DNA of 52,525 nt from an uncultured Myxococcales bacterium (GTDB lineage Bacteria; Myxococcota_A; Bradymonadia; UBA7976; UBA1532): assembly GCA_903847385.1 (NCBI GenBank), contig CAINDO010000417.1:1-52525 (forward strand), written 5' to 3'. Within the stretch, counting starts at the first letter, position 1. The number at the start of each line of letters is the position of its first letter. The translations under genes and the position numbers were made by a program. Below the pieces are notes generated by a model. It was not told where the DNA came from. It was given only the letters and a program-made list of their open reading frames with translations, and ran no database searches. Shown piece by piece: positions 1-8,361 of this stretch.

Positions 1-1471
1 GCCCGAGGACCAGCCCCGCCTGCTGCGGCGCCGCGCCGAGCTGCTCGTGCTCGCCGGTCGGGACGCCGAGGCGGCGGCGGCCTGGCGCGCGGCCCTGGGC
101 GCCGCCCCACCCGAGGCCCGGCCCGAGATCGAGGCCGCGCTGGCCGCCCACCTGCTGCGCACCGGGTTCGTCGACGAGGGGCTCGTGGCCATCGCCCCGG
201 TGCTTCAGCGCGCGGGCATCCCCATGCCCCGGTCCACGACCGCCGCCATCGCCACCATCGTGGCCGAGGATCTGCGCCTTCGGGTCGGCGCGCTGCCCGG
301 GCCCGCGCTCGGCGCCGCCTGGCCCCCAGGCCAGATCGCCCGTGTGGACGCCTGCTGGGCGGCGGGGCAGGGCCTGGTGAACGTGGACATGATGCGGGGC
401 TTCGGGTTCCTGCTGAAACACCTGCGCCTCGCGCTGGCGCTGGGCGAGCCGGTGCGCATGGTGCGCGGCCTGGGCATCGCCGCCATGCTCGTGAGCAGCG
501 GCGGGGCGGCCGGGCTGCGGCGCGCCGAGAAGCTCCTGGCCCACGCCCGCGGTCTGCGCCGGCACCTGGCGGAGCCCGTGGACGCGCTCTGGATCGAGAT
601 CGGCGAGGGCATGACCTCGCTCTCGCGCTTCGACTGGGCGCCGGCCCAGGCGGCCTTCGCGCGGGCGCTGGCCCTGGTCGAGCCCGAGGGCGCGCGTAAA
701 GGCTGGGAGCTGGGCACCTGCCGGTACTTCGCCACGCTCCTCGCGCAGACCACGGGCGACCTGCCGCGGGTGATGACGGACGTGCCCCTGTGGACGCAGG
801 CGGCGGCGGACCGCGGCGACCGCTACACCGAGACGATGTTCGACACCGCCTTCGGCGCCTACTGCGACCTGTGCGCGGACGCCCCCGAGCGCGCGGAGCT
901 GCGGCTGACGCGCGCGCTCTCCCGGTGGAGCGACCGCGCGTTCCTGTTCCAGCACGCCAACGCCCTGTACCTGCGGGCGGACCTGCTTGCGTACCAGGGG
1001 CGCCCCCGCGAGGCCTTCGCGCTGTTCTCCGAGGGCATGGCGGGCGTCGAGAAGGCCGGTCTGATGCGGGTGGAGATCCTGGCGCTGCGCATCACGGAGC
1101 AGCTCGCGCGGCGCGCCGTGGCCGCCGTGCTGGCCGGTGAGCAGGGGCTGCGGCCCCTGGTGTTGAAGCGCCTCGCCGCGCTCGAGCGGCGCGGTGGCCC
1201 GTGGATGGAGGGGTTCACCCAGGCGCTGCGGGCCTCGCTCGCGCTGGCCGACGCTGCACCGGAGGCCGCGGCGCGCCACTTCGGGATGGCGGCGGAGCGC
1301 TTCGGGGCCTCGGGCGCGCGCCTGCACGCCACGCTGGCCGCGCTCCAGCAGGCGCGCCTCTGCGCCGACACCGCGGCGGAGCGGGCGAACGAGGCCGCGC
1401 TGCGCGCCCAGGGGCTGCGCGAGCCCAAGCGGTTCGCCGCGGCGCTCATGCCGGGGCTGCCGCCGGCCTGA
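1..1471 (+). CDS. C-terminal part of a TPR/helical-solenoid signalling protein (5' truncated by window)
   Basis: The frame is open from base 2 with no stop upstream, so the gene begins before the window; a GTG at 47 is probably internal. The visible 490 or so residues are Ala/Arg/Leu-rich amphipathic helices in pairs (for example around residues with RAELLVLAGRD, LRTGFVDEGL and AFARALALVEPEG), the pattern of tetratricopeptide repeats. No kinase, ATPase or membrane segment is visible in this part. Myxobacterial serine/threonine kinases and AAA-type adenylate-cyclase-like regulators often end in exactly this kind of long TPR region, so the missing N-terminus may carry a kinase and/or AAA domain; that is inference. 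It is convergent with the following minus-strand gene, with 9 bases between the stops. Confidence 0.75.
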   Translation, partial: PEDQPRLLRRRAELLVLAGRDAEAAAAWRAALGAAPPEARPEIEAALAAHLLRTGFVDEGLVAIAPVLQRAGIPMPRSTTAAIATIVAEDLRLRVGALPGPALGAAWPPGQIARVDACWAAGQGLVNVDMMRGFGFLLKHLRLALALGEPVRMVRGLGIAAMLVSSGGAAGLRRAEKLLAHARGLRRHLAEPVDALWIEIGEGMTSLSRFDWAPAQAAFARALALVEPEGARKGWELGTCRYFATLLAQTTGDLPRVMTDVPLWTQAAADRGDRYTETMFDTAFGAYCDLCADAPERAELRLTRALSRWSDRAFLFQHANALYLRADLLAYQGRPREAFALFSEGMAGVEKAGLMRVEILALRITEQLARRAVAAVLAGEQGLRPLVLKRLAALERRGGPWMEGFTQALRASLALADAAPEAAARHFGMAAERFGASGARLHATLAALQQARLCADTAAERANEAALRAQGLREPKRFAAALMPGLPPA

Positions 1472-1480
1472 GGGCGCCGC

Positions 1481-2950
1481 TCAGGCGGTGTGGGCCTCGA
1501 TGCCGTACTGCCGCATCAGGCGGTAGAGCACGTAGCGGCTGCTGAGGCCCAGGCGCTCGGCGGCGCCGGCCACGCGGCCCTCGGCGGCCTCCAGGGCCGA
1601 CTCGATGCGCGCCTTGTCCGGCGGGGGCGCGGCGGAGGCCGGCAGGCGCAGCACGTTGTCCGGGGCCGGCGTCTCGTCCACCGGCGCGACCTCGGCCAGG
1701 ACCTCGGCCGTGAGCGTCACGTAGTCGCCGGGGCTCGTGGACACCGCGATGAACAGCAGGCGCTCCAGCTCGCGGGTGTGCAGCCGCCAGGGGTGGCGCA
1801 CCAGCATCTCCACGAGATCCGGGTCCAGACGCGGCTCGGCCAGTGCGCCGTGGCGCCGCTCGAAGAACCGCTCGGCCAGGGCGGGGCTCTTCTGCCGGAA
1901 CCGCTCGAGCAGCGCGTTGGCCAGCAGGGGCACGTCCTCGGGGCGGGCGTCAAGGCCCGACAGCGAGACGCGGGCGGTCAAGCGCGCGGCGAAGTCGTGT
2001 TTGAGCGCGTCCAGCGGCCGGTTGGTGGCGGCGATGAAGCGCACGTCCGCCCGGCGCGCGCGGGACTCGCCCAGCCGGTGATACTCGCCGTCGCGGTCCA
2101 GCAGCCGCAGCAGGTGGGCCTGCAGCGGCGTGGGCAGCTCGCCGATCTCGTCCAGGAACAGCGCGCCGCCGTCCGCCTCGCCCACCAGACCGGGGCGCTC
2201 GGGGGTGCCCACGTTGGGGAAGTTCTTCACGTTGCCGAAGAGCTCGGCGTCCAGCAGCGTCTCGGTGAAGGTCGCCGCGCTGCGGGCCAGCAGCGGACGC
2301 GCCGCGCGCTCGGACAGCGCGTGCACGGCGCGGGCGGCCAGCTCCTTGCCCGCGCCGCTCGGCCCGTGCAGCAGCACGTGATGGTTGCTGCGGGCGGCCA
2401 CGGCCAGCGCCTCGCGCAGCGCCCACGTCGCCCGGCTCTCGCCGACGATGCCGCAGGGGTCCGGCGCGCCGAAGGGGACCTCGGTCCGGCTCGTCCAGGC
2501 CACCAGGCGGGGCATGGGCGCGCGCCGCGTGACCAGGAGCAGCATGGCGTTGCGCAGGTGCACGGTGTCGCCGTCCCCCACGACGGCCTCGGTGCACTCC
2601 CGACCGTTCACCGTCAGGCGGCTGCGACCCACGGAGGCTACGGAGAGCCGGCCGTCCGGGAGCGCCTCGAGCACGAGCTGAAGCCGTGAAACGCGCGCGT
2701 TCTGGAGCGGCGGCCCGGGCACGGTGCCCTGCGGACGCGTGCGGCCGAAGCGCAGCCGCGGCGCGGGATCGCCGCCGGCGGAGTCGCCCCGCCCCAGGAC
2801 CCGCTTGCCGGTGATCACGGCGCTCTCACCCACGCGATCGGGCTCGTCGAGCGACCACAGGATCACCAGGCGCGTCTCGGGCTGCGCGGCGCGCGCGCCC
2901 ACGCCGACCCAGGGGAGCGCGTCTTCGTCGAGGGTCGTCGTTTCGGTCAT
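1481..2950 (-). CDS. FHA-domain AAA+ transcriptional regulator (NtrC/Fis-like) lacking GAFTGA
   Basis: 489 residues. An FHA phosphothreonine-binding domain lies at about residues 43-140 (GKRVLGRGD, then RVSR and a TVNG turn). The AAA+ domain follows with Walker A GPSGAGK at 196-202 and Walker B ALFLDE at 263-268. A Fis-type helix-turn-helix ends the protein (about 440-489). The segment that in sigma-54 activators reads ELFGHxxGAFTGA instead reads LFGNVKNFPNVGTPE (238-252), so the GAFTGA loop that contacts sigma-54 is absent. FHA-AAA proteins of this type are common in myxobacteria and respond to Ser/Thr kinases. The ATG at 2950 overlaps the globin stop as ATGA, so the two are translationally coupled. 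The frame is open further upstream, but that stretch lies inside the globin gene and is not the start. Confidence 0.9.
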   Translation of the reverse strand: MTETTTLDEDALPWVGVGARAAQPETRLVILWSLDEPDRVGESAVITGKRVLGRGDSAGGDPAPRLRFGRTRPQGTVPGPPLQNARVSRLQLVLEALPDGRLSVASVGRSRLTVNGRECTEAVVGDGDTVHLRNAMLLLVTRRAPMPRLVAWTSRTEVPFGAPDPCGIVGESRATWALREALAVAARSNHHVLLHGPSGAGKELAARAVHALSERAARPLLARSAATFTETLLDAELFGNVKNFPNVGTPERPGLVGEADGGALFLDEIGELPTPLQAHLLRLLDRDGEYHRLGESRARRADVRFIAATNRPLDALKHDFAARLTARVSLSGLDARPEDVPLLANALLERFRQKSPALAERFFERRHGALAEPRLDPDLVEMLVRHPWRLHTRELERLLFIAVSTSPGDYVTLTAEVLAEVAPVDETPAPDNVLRLPASAAPPPDKARIESALEAAEGRVAGAAERLGLSSRYVLYRLMRQYGIEAHTA

Positions 2951-3405
2951 GTGATGCCCCCCCCGCCCTGCTTTGCAGGGTCGGCGCCCCCGCCCGGTTC
3001 GCCGGCGCGCATGAGCGCGACGATGTAGTCGAAGGCGGCGGCCCAGGCGGTGTGGTGCTCCGGGCGCCAGTCGGCGCCGTTGACCTCGGACAGGGCGCGG
3101 ATCAGGGCGTCGGCCATCACGTCGTACATCTCGGGCGTGACGCCATAGGCCACGTGACCGTGGCCCAGGGGCTCCAGGGTGGCCTTGAGCCAGGGCTCGT
3201 CGTCCAGGTGGTCGACGATGGCGACCAGCGTCTGGCCGAACATCTTCCGCTGCGCGTCCATGGAGTTGCGGCGGAACAGCTTCTCCACGCTCGGGTGCTC
3301 GTGGAAAAGGATGTCGTAGAAGAGTCGGGGAAAGTCCGAGTCCCGGTCGAGGGCGCGCTCGTAGCTCTCCTCGAGGAGGCGGACGTCGATCGGGGGTCGC
3401 GGCAT
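2947..3405 (-). CDS. Single-domain globin (flavohaemoglobin/Vgb-like)
   Basis: 152 residues, the size of a single-domain bacterial globin. It carries B10 Tyr30 (in FPRLFY), an E7 Gln52 (in DAQRK) and a proximal F8 His84 in the pattern GHVAYGVTPEMY, equivalent to KHCQAGV or KHTSFQI of Vitreoscilla haemoglobin and flavohaemoglobin. A Tyr B10/Gln E7 pair is typical of globins that bind O2 tightly or dioxygenate NO. No reductase domain follows. The ATG at 3405 is chosen because upstream in-frame codons encode no globin sequence. It is the first gene of a two-gene operon, coupled by a 4-base overlap to the FHA/AAA+ regulator, which suggests gas or redox sensing linked to transcription (inference). 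The tail is Gly-rich and probably disordered. Confidence 0.9.
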   Translation of the reverse strand: MPRPPIDVRLLEESYERALDRDSDFPRLFYDILFHEHPSVEKLFRRNSMDAQRKMFGQTLVAIVDHLDDEPWLKATLEPLGHGHVAYGVTPEMYDVMADALIRALSEVNGADWRPEHHTAWAAAFDYIVALMRAGEPGGGADPAKQGGGGIT

Positions 3406-3450
3406 GGCCCGGGATTCTATGCGAGACACCGCCGACCCGCCAGACGCGCC

Positions 3451-3524
3451 GTGCGCCGCGCACACGGGTTGTGCGCCCCGCACAACGACCGCACAGATTT
3501 CGGGCCCGCGCACACGGGCCGCAC
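3451..3524. promoter_or_regulatory. Phased CGCAC array (candidate upstream activator/operator sites)
   Basis: The divergent region 3406-3735 contains two near-identical palindromes, GTGCGCC[G/C]CGCAC, at 3451-3463 and 3471-3483, exactly 20 bases apart; the second extends to a perfect 8-3-8 inverted repeat at 3468-3486. Further CGCAC half-sites start at 3490, 3509 and 3520. A 13-base direct repeat, CCGCGCACACGGG, occurs at 3456 and 3506, exactly 50 bases apart. Offsets of 20, 31, 50 and 61 bases from the first half-site are near multiples of the helical turn, so the sites lie on about the same DNA face. They sit roughly 90-160 bases upstream of the -24/-12 promoter, where enhancer-binding proteins usually bind. 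Confidence 0.65.
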
Positions 3525-3609
3525 GTCGACCTCGCCGAACGGTGTAAACCCTTGTGCCGTCAGGGTTTTAGCGGATTCGGCCCCGAGCGGACGCGGGCCG
3601 GAAACGGGT

Positions 3610-3625
3610 TGGCACGCCCTTCGCA
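3610..3625 (+). promoter_or_regulatory. Sigma-54-type -24/-12 promoter
   Basis: The 16-mer TGGCACGCCCTTCGCA matches the sigma-54 consensus TGGCACG-N4-TTGCW with one mismatch. The invariant GG (3611-3612) and GC (3623-3624) are separated by exactly 10 bases. It would start transcription near 3636, about 100 bases before the ATG at 3736. The leader contains a possible stem (GCCCCGG at 3672-3678 with CCGGGGC at 3698-3704). The rest of 3406-3735 shows no gene. Confidence 0.65.
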
Positions 3626-3735
3626 ACGACTCCCTGCCATGGAAACGACGGCCACCGAGCCGGGCAATGGTGCCCCGGCCGGCGGTCCGGAACACCCCCG
3701 GGGCCACACGTGCGCCCCCAGAAAGGCAGACTCCC

Positions 3736-4623
3736 ATGCGTCTCTTCAACTCCACCTTCGCCCTCGCCCTCGTCGCCACCAGCGCCCTCACGGTCACCCA
3801 GGCCGCGGCCTTCGACCAGTCGGTGCAGACCACGGACGCCGCCAACTACGAGACCGACATCGTGCCCGCCCAGAACGACTACCTGAGGTCCTCCGAGGGC
3901 GGCGGCATCCTGGCCTACAACGGGCCGGACCAGAGCCTGGTGAGCAAGACGGTCTGCGGCGCGTTCGTGGCCCGCGTGTACAAGAACGCTTACGCCGAGC
4001 TCAGCCAGCCCGTGATGCAGGGCCTCTTCGGCGGGCCGAACGACGACCCCAACCAGGGCTTGCCCGATGCCTCGCACTGGTACCAGGCCATCGAGGGCAA
4101 CGGGAACGCCGACTGGACCTACAGCACGGCCACCCAGACCTTCTCCATGGGCAAGGCGGCGGTCTACCTGGACGCGACGAACACGCCCCGCCTTCGCCTC
4201 GTCTCCAGCAACCTGGAGATGCCGTTCCTGGGCGCGATCATCGCCGCCAAGTACACCGGCACCGGCGGCGACACGGGGCACGCCATGCTCGCCGACACGG
4301 CCCGCGTGGTCACCAACCCGCCCAACGCCCCGAGCGGCACGGTCGTCACGGTCCAGGTCCGCATCTGGGACTCGACGAAGACCGTGCACTCCGCCCCGGC
4401 CGGCGCCCCCGAGGGCGACCTGGACACCCGCATCGGCGACGACGAGAACGGCGCCTTCGACAAGGGCGCGGGGGCCGGCTCGATCCGCCTGTTCCTCGGC
4501 TCGGCCAGCGGCACGGGCAACCGCAGCATCGTGGGCTGGAGCTGGAGCGTGACCGACAACGGCGACGTCTACACGAACGCCGCCGGCAGCCGCCCGATCA
4601 CCGTCGGTTTCCTCCGCTTCTGA
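3736..4623 (+). CDS. Secreted NlpC/P60-like (papain-fold) protein
   Basis: 295 residues with a Sec signal peptide (MRLF..., hydrophobic core at 7-20, cleavage near AAA-F26). The mature part has the Cys-His-Asp order of a papain-like NlpC/P60 or CHAP hydrolase: Cys74 in KTVCGAFVARVY, His182 in DTGHAMLADTA, and Asp212 in VRIWDST, followed by GSIRLFL and a VGWSWS strand. Members of that superfamily cleave peptidoglycan stem peptides or related amides, but the match is by motif only and the substrate is unknown. The gene stands alone behind a sigma-54-type promoter and faces the globin/regulator operon, so its expression is probably induced under a specific condition. The start is set by the signal peptide; the ribosome site (GAAAGG) is weak. 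Confidence 0.7.
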   Translation: MRLFNSTFALALVATSALTVTQAAAFDQSVQTTDAANYETDIVPAQNDYLRSSEGGGILAYNGPDQSLVSKTVCGAFVARVYKNAYAELSQPVMQGLFGGPNDDPNQGLPDASHWYQAIEGNGNADWTYSTATQTFSMGKAAVYLDATNTPRLRLVSSNLEMPFLGAIIAAKYTGTGGDTGHAMLADTARVVTNPPNAPSGTVVTVQVRIWDSTKTVHSAPAGAPEGDLDTRIGDDENGAFDKGAGAGSIRLFLGSASGTGNRSIVGWSWSVTDNGDVYTNAAGSRPITVGFLRF

Positions 4624-4650
4624 GCCCGCCCCGCGTCCGGGTTACCGTAC

Positions 4651-4676
4651 CATGCGCGGCGAATCCCCCGCGCATG
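4651..4676. promoter_or_regulatory. 9-base inverted repeat upstream of uvrB
   Basis: CATGCGCGG at 4651-4659 pairs perfectly with CCGCGCATG at 4668-4676, with an 8-base loop. It lies 27 bases after the preceding stop and 13 before the uvrB ATG. There is no T-run, so an operator or mRNA hairpin is likelier than an intrinsic terminator. It does not resemble the known LexA boxes I can recall. Confidence 0.45.
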
Positions 4677-4689
4677 CCCGGAGCCGCCC

Positions 4690-6699
4690 ATGTCTCTGTT
4701 CGAACTCGTGACCGAGTACGCCCCCGAGGGCGACCAGCCCGCCGCCATCGACGCCCTCGTCAACGGCGTCGAGGCGGGCATCAAGCACCAGGTGCTGCTG
4801 GGGGTCACGGGCTCGGGCAAGACCTTCACGATGGCCAACGTCATCGCCCGCACGGGCCGCACCGCGCTCGTCCTCGCCCACAACAAGACCCTGGCCGCCC
4901 AGCTCTACAGCGAGTTCAAGGAGCTCTTCCCGAATAATGCCGTGGAGTATTTCGTCAGTTATTACGACTACTTCCAGCCCGAAGCCTACGTGCCATCCTC
5001 GGACACGTACATTGAAAAAGACTCCAGCATCAACGAGGAGATCGACCGCATGCGCCACTCGGCCACGCGGTCGCTGCTGGAGCGCAAGGACGTGATCATC
5101 GTCGCCAGCGTGAGCTGCATCTACGGCCTGGGCAGCGCCGAGGCCTACTACGATCAGCTCGTGCACCTCGAGGTCGGCGAGCAGGTCGACCGCGAGGACG
5201 TCATCGCCAAGCTGGTGGAGATCCAGTACGAGCGCAACGACCTGGACTTCCACCGCGGCACCTTCCGGGTGCGCGGCGACGTGATCGAGGTCTTCCCCAT
5301 GCACGAGGACTCGAAGGCCGTGCGCATCGAGTTCTTCGGCGACGAGGTCGAGGCCATCACCGAGATCGACCCGCTGCGGGGCAAGAAGCTCGCCAAGATG
5401 GACAAGATCGCCATCTACCCCGGCAGCCACTACGTCGTGGGCGCCAACCGCCTGCAGACGGCCATCGAGGAGATCCGCGAGGAGCTGCGCCTGCGGCTCG
5501 AGGCGCTCAACGCCGCCAACCGCCTCGTCGAGGCGCAGCGGCTCGAGCAGCGGACCATGTTCGACCTCGAGCAGCTCGAACAGATCGGCTACTGCAACGG
5601 CGTCGAGAACTACTCGCGGTTCCTGACCGGGCAGAAGCCCGGCACCCCGCCGCCCTGCCTGCTCAACTACTTTCCCAAGGACTGGCTGCTCATCGTGGAC
5701 GAGAGCCACGTGAGCATCCCCCAGGTCGGCGGCATGTATCGCGGCGACCGCGCGCGGAAAGAGACCCTCGTCGACTACGGCTTCCGCCTGCCCGCCGCGC
5801 TGGACAACCGCCCGCTGAAGTTCGAGGAGTTCGAGGGGCTGGTGAACCAGGTCGTCTATGTGTCGGCCACGCCCTCGAAGTACGAGCTCGAGAAGTGCGG
5901 CGGCGTGGTGGTGGAACAGATCATCCGCCCGACGGGCCTGGTCGACCCGAACATCGAGGTCCGGCCCGCACAGACGCAGGTCGACGATCTGTTGCACGAG
6001 GTGCGGCTCACGGTGGAGAAGGGCATGCGCGTGCTGGTGACCACACTCACCAAACGCATGGCCGAGGATCTGACCGACTACTACCGGGATCTGGGCATTC
6101 GCGTGCGGTACCTGCACGCGGACATCGAGACCCTGGAGCGCACCGCCATCCTGCGCGACCTGCGCCTGGGCGAGTTCGACGTGCTGGTGGGCATCAACCT
6201 GCTGCGCGAGGGCCTGGATCTGCCGGAGGTCGGCCTGGTGGGTGTGCTGGACGCCGACAAGGAGGGCTTCCTGCGCAACGTGACCTCGCTCATTCAGACC
6301 ATCGGCCGCGCCGCCCGCAACGTCGAGGGGCGCGTGATCCTGTACGCCGACAAGTGGACGGACAGCATGAAGGCCGCCGTCGACGAGACGGACCGCCGCC
6401 GGACCATCCAGACCAAATACAACGCCGACCACGGCATCACCCCGCGCACCGTGACCAAGACCATCAGCGACCTGGAGCACGCGCTCGGCGGTCTGGTGAA
6501 GGGCGACGCCCGGGACGCCAAGGCCGGCAAGCTGCCCGTGGAGCTCGCCGAGCTCGGCGACCGCGCCGACCTGCAGAAGCGCATCGACGACCTGCGCGTG
6601 CAGATGACCAAGGCCGCCCAGGGCATGGAGTTCGAGAAGGCCGCCGACCTGCGCGACCAGATGCGGACGCTGGAGCGGGTGATGGTCGCGTTGGGGTAG
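4690..6699 (+). CDS. uvrB: Excinuclease ABC subunit UvrB
   Basis: 669 residues, the normal length. UvrB is the damage-verifying helicase-like subunit of nucleotide excision repair; it is loaded by UvrA and recruits UvrC. Visible landmarks are Walker A TGSGKTFT (about 40-47), the beta-hairpin region [22 protein letters not shown], the helicase motif [20 protein letters not shown], and a C-terminal UVR (coiled-coil) domain that ends in [15 protein letters not shown] and binds UvrC. All motifs appear intact. No other repair gene is adjacent. Confidence 0.98.
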   Translation: MSLFELVTEYAPEGDQPAAIDALVNGVEAGIKHQVLLGVTGSGKTFTMANVIARTGRTALVLAHNKTLAAQLYSEFKELFPNNAVEYFVSYYDYFQPEAYVPSSDTYIEKDSSINEEIDRMRHSATRSLLERKDVIIVASVSCIYGLGSAEAYYDQLVHLEVGEQVDREDVIAKLVEIQYERNDLDFHRGTFRVRGDVIEVFPMHEDSKAVRIEFFGDEVEAITEIDPLRGKKLAKMDKIAIYPGSHYVVGANRLQTAIEEIREELRLRLEALNAANRLVEAQRLEQRTMFDLEQLEQIGYCNGVENYSRFLTGQKPGTPPPCLLNYFPKDWLLIVDESHVSIPQVGGMYRGDRARKETLVDYGFRLPAALDNRPLKFEEFEGLVNQVVYVSATPSKYELEKCGGVVVEQIIRPTGLVDPNIEVRPAQTQVDDLLHEVRLTVEKGMRVLVTTLTKRMAEDLTDYYRDLGIRVRYLHADIETLERTAILRDLRLGEFDVLVGINLLREGLDLPEVGLVGVLDADKEGFLRNVTSLIQTIGRAARNVEGRVILYADKWTDSMKAAVDETDRRRTIQTKYNADHGITPRTVTKTISDLEHALGGLVKGDARDAKAGKLPVELAELGDRADLQKRIDDLRVQMTKAAQGMEFEKAADLRDQMRTLERVMVALG

Positions 6700-6734
6700 G
6701 CGGGCGGGCGGTTGGTGGGCGCGCACCGCGCGAT

Positions 6735-6764
6735 TTGTGATCGCGCTGCCCGCCGCTGTATAGC
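6735..6764 (+). promoter_or_regulatory. Sigma-70-like promoter, probably leaderless
   Basis: TTGTGA (6735-6740) and TATAGC (6759-6764) are separated by 18 bases. The -10-like hexamer ends 7 bases before the ATG at 6772, so transcription would start at or next to the start codon. Confidence 0.5.
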
Positions 6765-6771
6765 TGTCGAC

Positions 6772-7686
6772 ATGTCCGTGAGGCCCGACTTCCGGCGTGC
6801 GGTCGTGGCGGGTCTGGTCCTCATGGGCTGCGGCCCGCCGAGCGGTCCGCCCCGACTTCCGTACGCCGTGTCCACGCCGGACGACGACCTTGCGCCCGTC
6901 CGTCTCACGCTGGTGGGCATCGTCGTCGACGCGCACGGAGCGCAGGCCGTCGAGTGGGCCGGCGCGACGGAGTGTCAGGACCCGGAGTGCATCACGTATC
7001 CGCCGTGTCCCCGCCCCCCGAAGCGTTACGACAGCGCGTTCGATGACTACTGGCCGGTCGACGCCTTCGTCCTGGACGCGGGCGACGCCGGGGCGCACGA
7101 CATGGCGGTGGTGGACGCCGGCGCGCCCGACGCAGGCGACGCCGGCCCGACGGACGCGGCGGTGACGCCTGACGGCGCTTCGGCCGATCTGGGCGTCGCC
7201 TCGCGCCCGCTGATCCGGGAGGGCCCGGCGGGCGGGCTCTGTTGGAGCGACGAGACGCCGTCGGAGATCCCTTCCCATTGCCACGACGCCGAAGGGCGAT
7301 GGGGTGAGTCCTACTTCGACTGCCCGACCGGCACCTACGCCGACCCCACCGACGACCAGACGCGCTGCACGTGTCTCGGCCACTATGTGTTGGGCGCCTG
7401 GGGCTTGCGCTTGAGTTTCCCCGAGGGGTTCACCCGCCTCGTGGCCGCCGGTCACATCGAGATCGTCGGGGGGCACGCCGTCGCGACGGAGACCGGGCAG
7501 GCCGTCCCGGCCGTGGTCGCCACCTGGAACGGCCGCCCGCTTCGCGGCGAACTGTGGGTGATCGAGGTCGTCACGCAGCCCAGACCGGGCGGCGACACGG
7601 CCACGACGATCTCGGGCACGTTCGAGCTCTCGAACGACGAAGTGCGACTCGAGCGGTTTCTCTTCGGGCCCGAGCTCGCGCTTTGA
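6772..7686 (+). CDS. Lipoprotein with Asp/Ala-rich linker, unknown function
   Basis: 304 residues. A lipoprotein signal ends at LMGC (Cys20). A linker of DAG/DA repeats (about residues 100-145) separates an N-terminal segment from a C-terminal domain that includes a Cys-containing region (PTGTYADPTDD...CTC) and then strand-rich sequence. The DAGDA-type linker is typical of myxobacterial surface lipoproteins. I do not recognise the domain. The ATG at 6772 is favoured because it begins the lipoprotein signal and lies directly after the promoter. The stop overlaps the start of the next gene, so the two are probably one operon. Confidence 0.75.
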   Translation: MSVRPDFRRAVVAGLVLMGCGPPSGPPRLPYAVSTPDDDLAPVRLTLVGIVVDAHGAQAVEWAGATECQDPECITYPPCPRPPKRYDSAFDDYWPVDAFVLDAGDAGAHDMAVVDAGAPDAGDAGPTDAAVTPDGASADLGVASRPLIREGPAGGLCWSDETPSEIPSHCHDAEGRWGESYFDCPTGTYADPTDDQTRCTCLGHYVLGAWGLRLSFPEGFTRLVAAGHIEIVGGHAVATETGQAVPAVVATWNGRPLRGELWVIEVVTQPRPGGDTATTISGTFELSNDEVRLERFLFGPELAL

Positions 7687-8336
7687 TCGGACTGACGCTC
7701 GCGCTGCTCGGGTCCGTGACTCCGCCGGCGCCGCCCGAGCCCATGTTCGGCGTCTTCGCCACGGTCGGGCCCGTCCGCGTGCGGCCGGAGAGCACCTCGG
7801 CCTGGGGGGGCAGGCCCGCGGCCCGATTGATCCGCGGGCTCGGTCCGGTGGATCTGCGCGAGGCGGGGCCGACCTTCGGCTGGAACGTCGAGGCCGGTTT
7901 CGTCCTCTTCGATTTACTGGAGGTCGGCGTGGCCGTGCAGCGGTTCGGCTTCGCCTCGAGCGTGGAACTCAGCGCGGCGCGCGACCTCGAGCAGCGCCAG
8001 GACACACAGGTCACGTCCGCCCTGGGACTCTTGCGCCTCCGCACGCCGGAGCTCGAGCGGTTTCGTCTGTTCGGGACCTTCGCCATCGGCGCCGACTCCG
8101 TCCGACTCAAGCGTCGTGGCCATCTGGAAGACTCGTTCACCCAGGAGACGAACCTCGGGCTTCGGCTCGGCGCGGGGGCGACGATGCGCGTCGTCTCGTG
8201 CCTGCACCTCGGCTTCGAGGCCGGGGTCCACGCGCTGGACCTGCCGTCGACGCCCTCGCTTCTGCCCGTCGAGGGCGGTCACGACGGCGGTGTGACCTAC
8301 GTGCTCCCGATGGTCGACCTGGAGTGGGGTTTCTGA
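7683..8336 (+). CDS. Putative exported beta-barrel-like protein
   Basis: About 217 residues if the TTG at 7683 is used; it overlaps the previous stop as TTGA. A short hydrophobic N-terminus (LIGLTLALLG) could be a signal peptide. The rest alternates Gly/aromatic strands (FGWNVEAGFVLFDLLEVGVAV, shortened here; GLRLGAGATM; LHLGFEAGVHAL) and ends in a terminal Phe (LEWGF), which is the outer-membrane beta-barrel signature. The start is uncertain because no ATG precedes the strand-rich region. The neighbouring lipoprotein may be its partner (inference). Confidence 0.65.
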   Translation: MIGLTLALLGSVTPPAPPEPMFGVFATVGPVRVRPESTSAWGGRPAARLIRGLGPVDLREAGPTFGWNVEAGFVLFDLLEVGVAVQRFGFASSVELSAARDLEQRQDTQVTSALGLLRLRTPELERFRLFGTFAIGADSVRLKRRGHLEDSFTQETNLGLRLGAGATMRVVSCLHLGFEAGVHALDLPSTPSLLPVEGGHDGGVTYVLPMVDLEWGF

Positions 8337-8361
8337 GGGCCTTGAGCAGGCCCGCCCCACG

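Noticed and set aside
3421-3735. tRNA or small RNA in the 330-base divergent region
   Set aside because: No cloverleaf-like pairing was found by eye; the features present are direct and inverted repeats and a promoter.
4642-7476. Long minus-strand open frame opposite uvrB
   Set aside because: uvrB is unmistakable with all motifs; the antisense translation is His/Asp/Val/Leu-rich shadow sequence.
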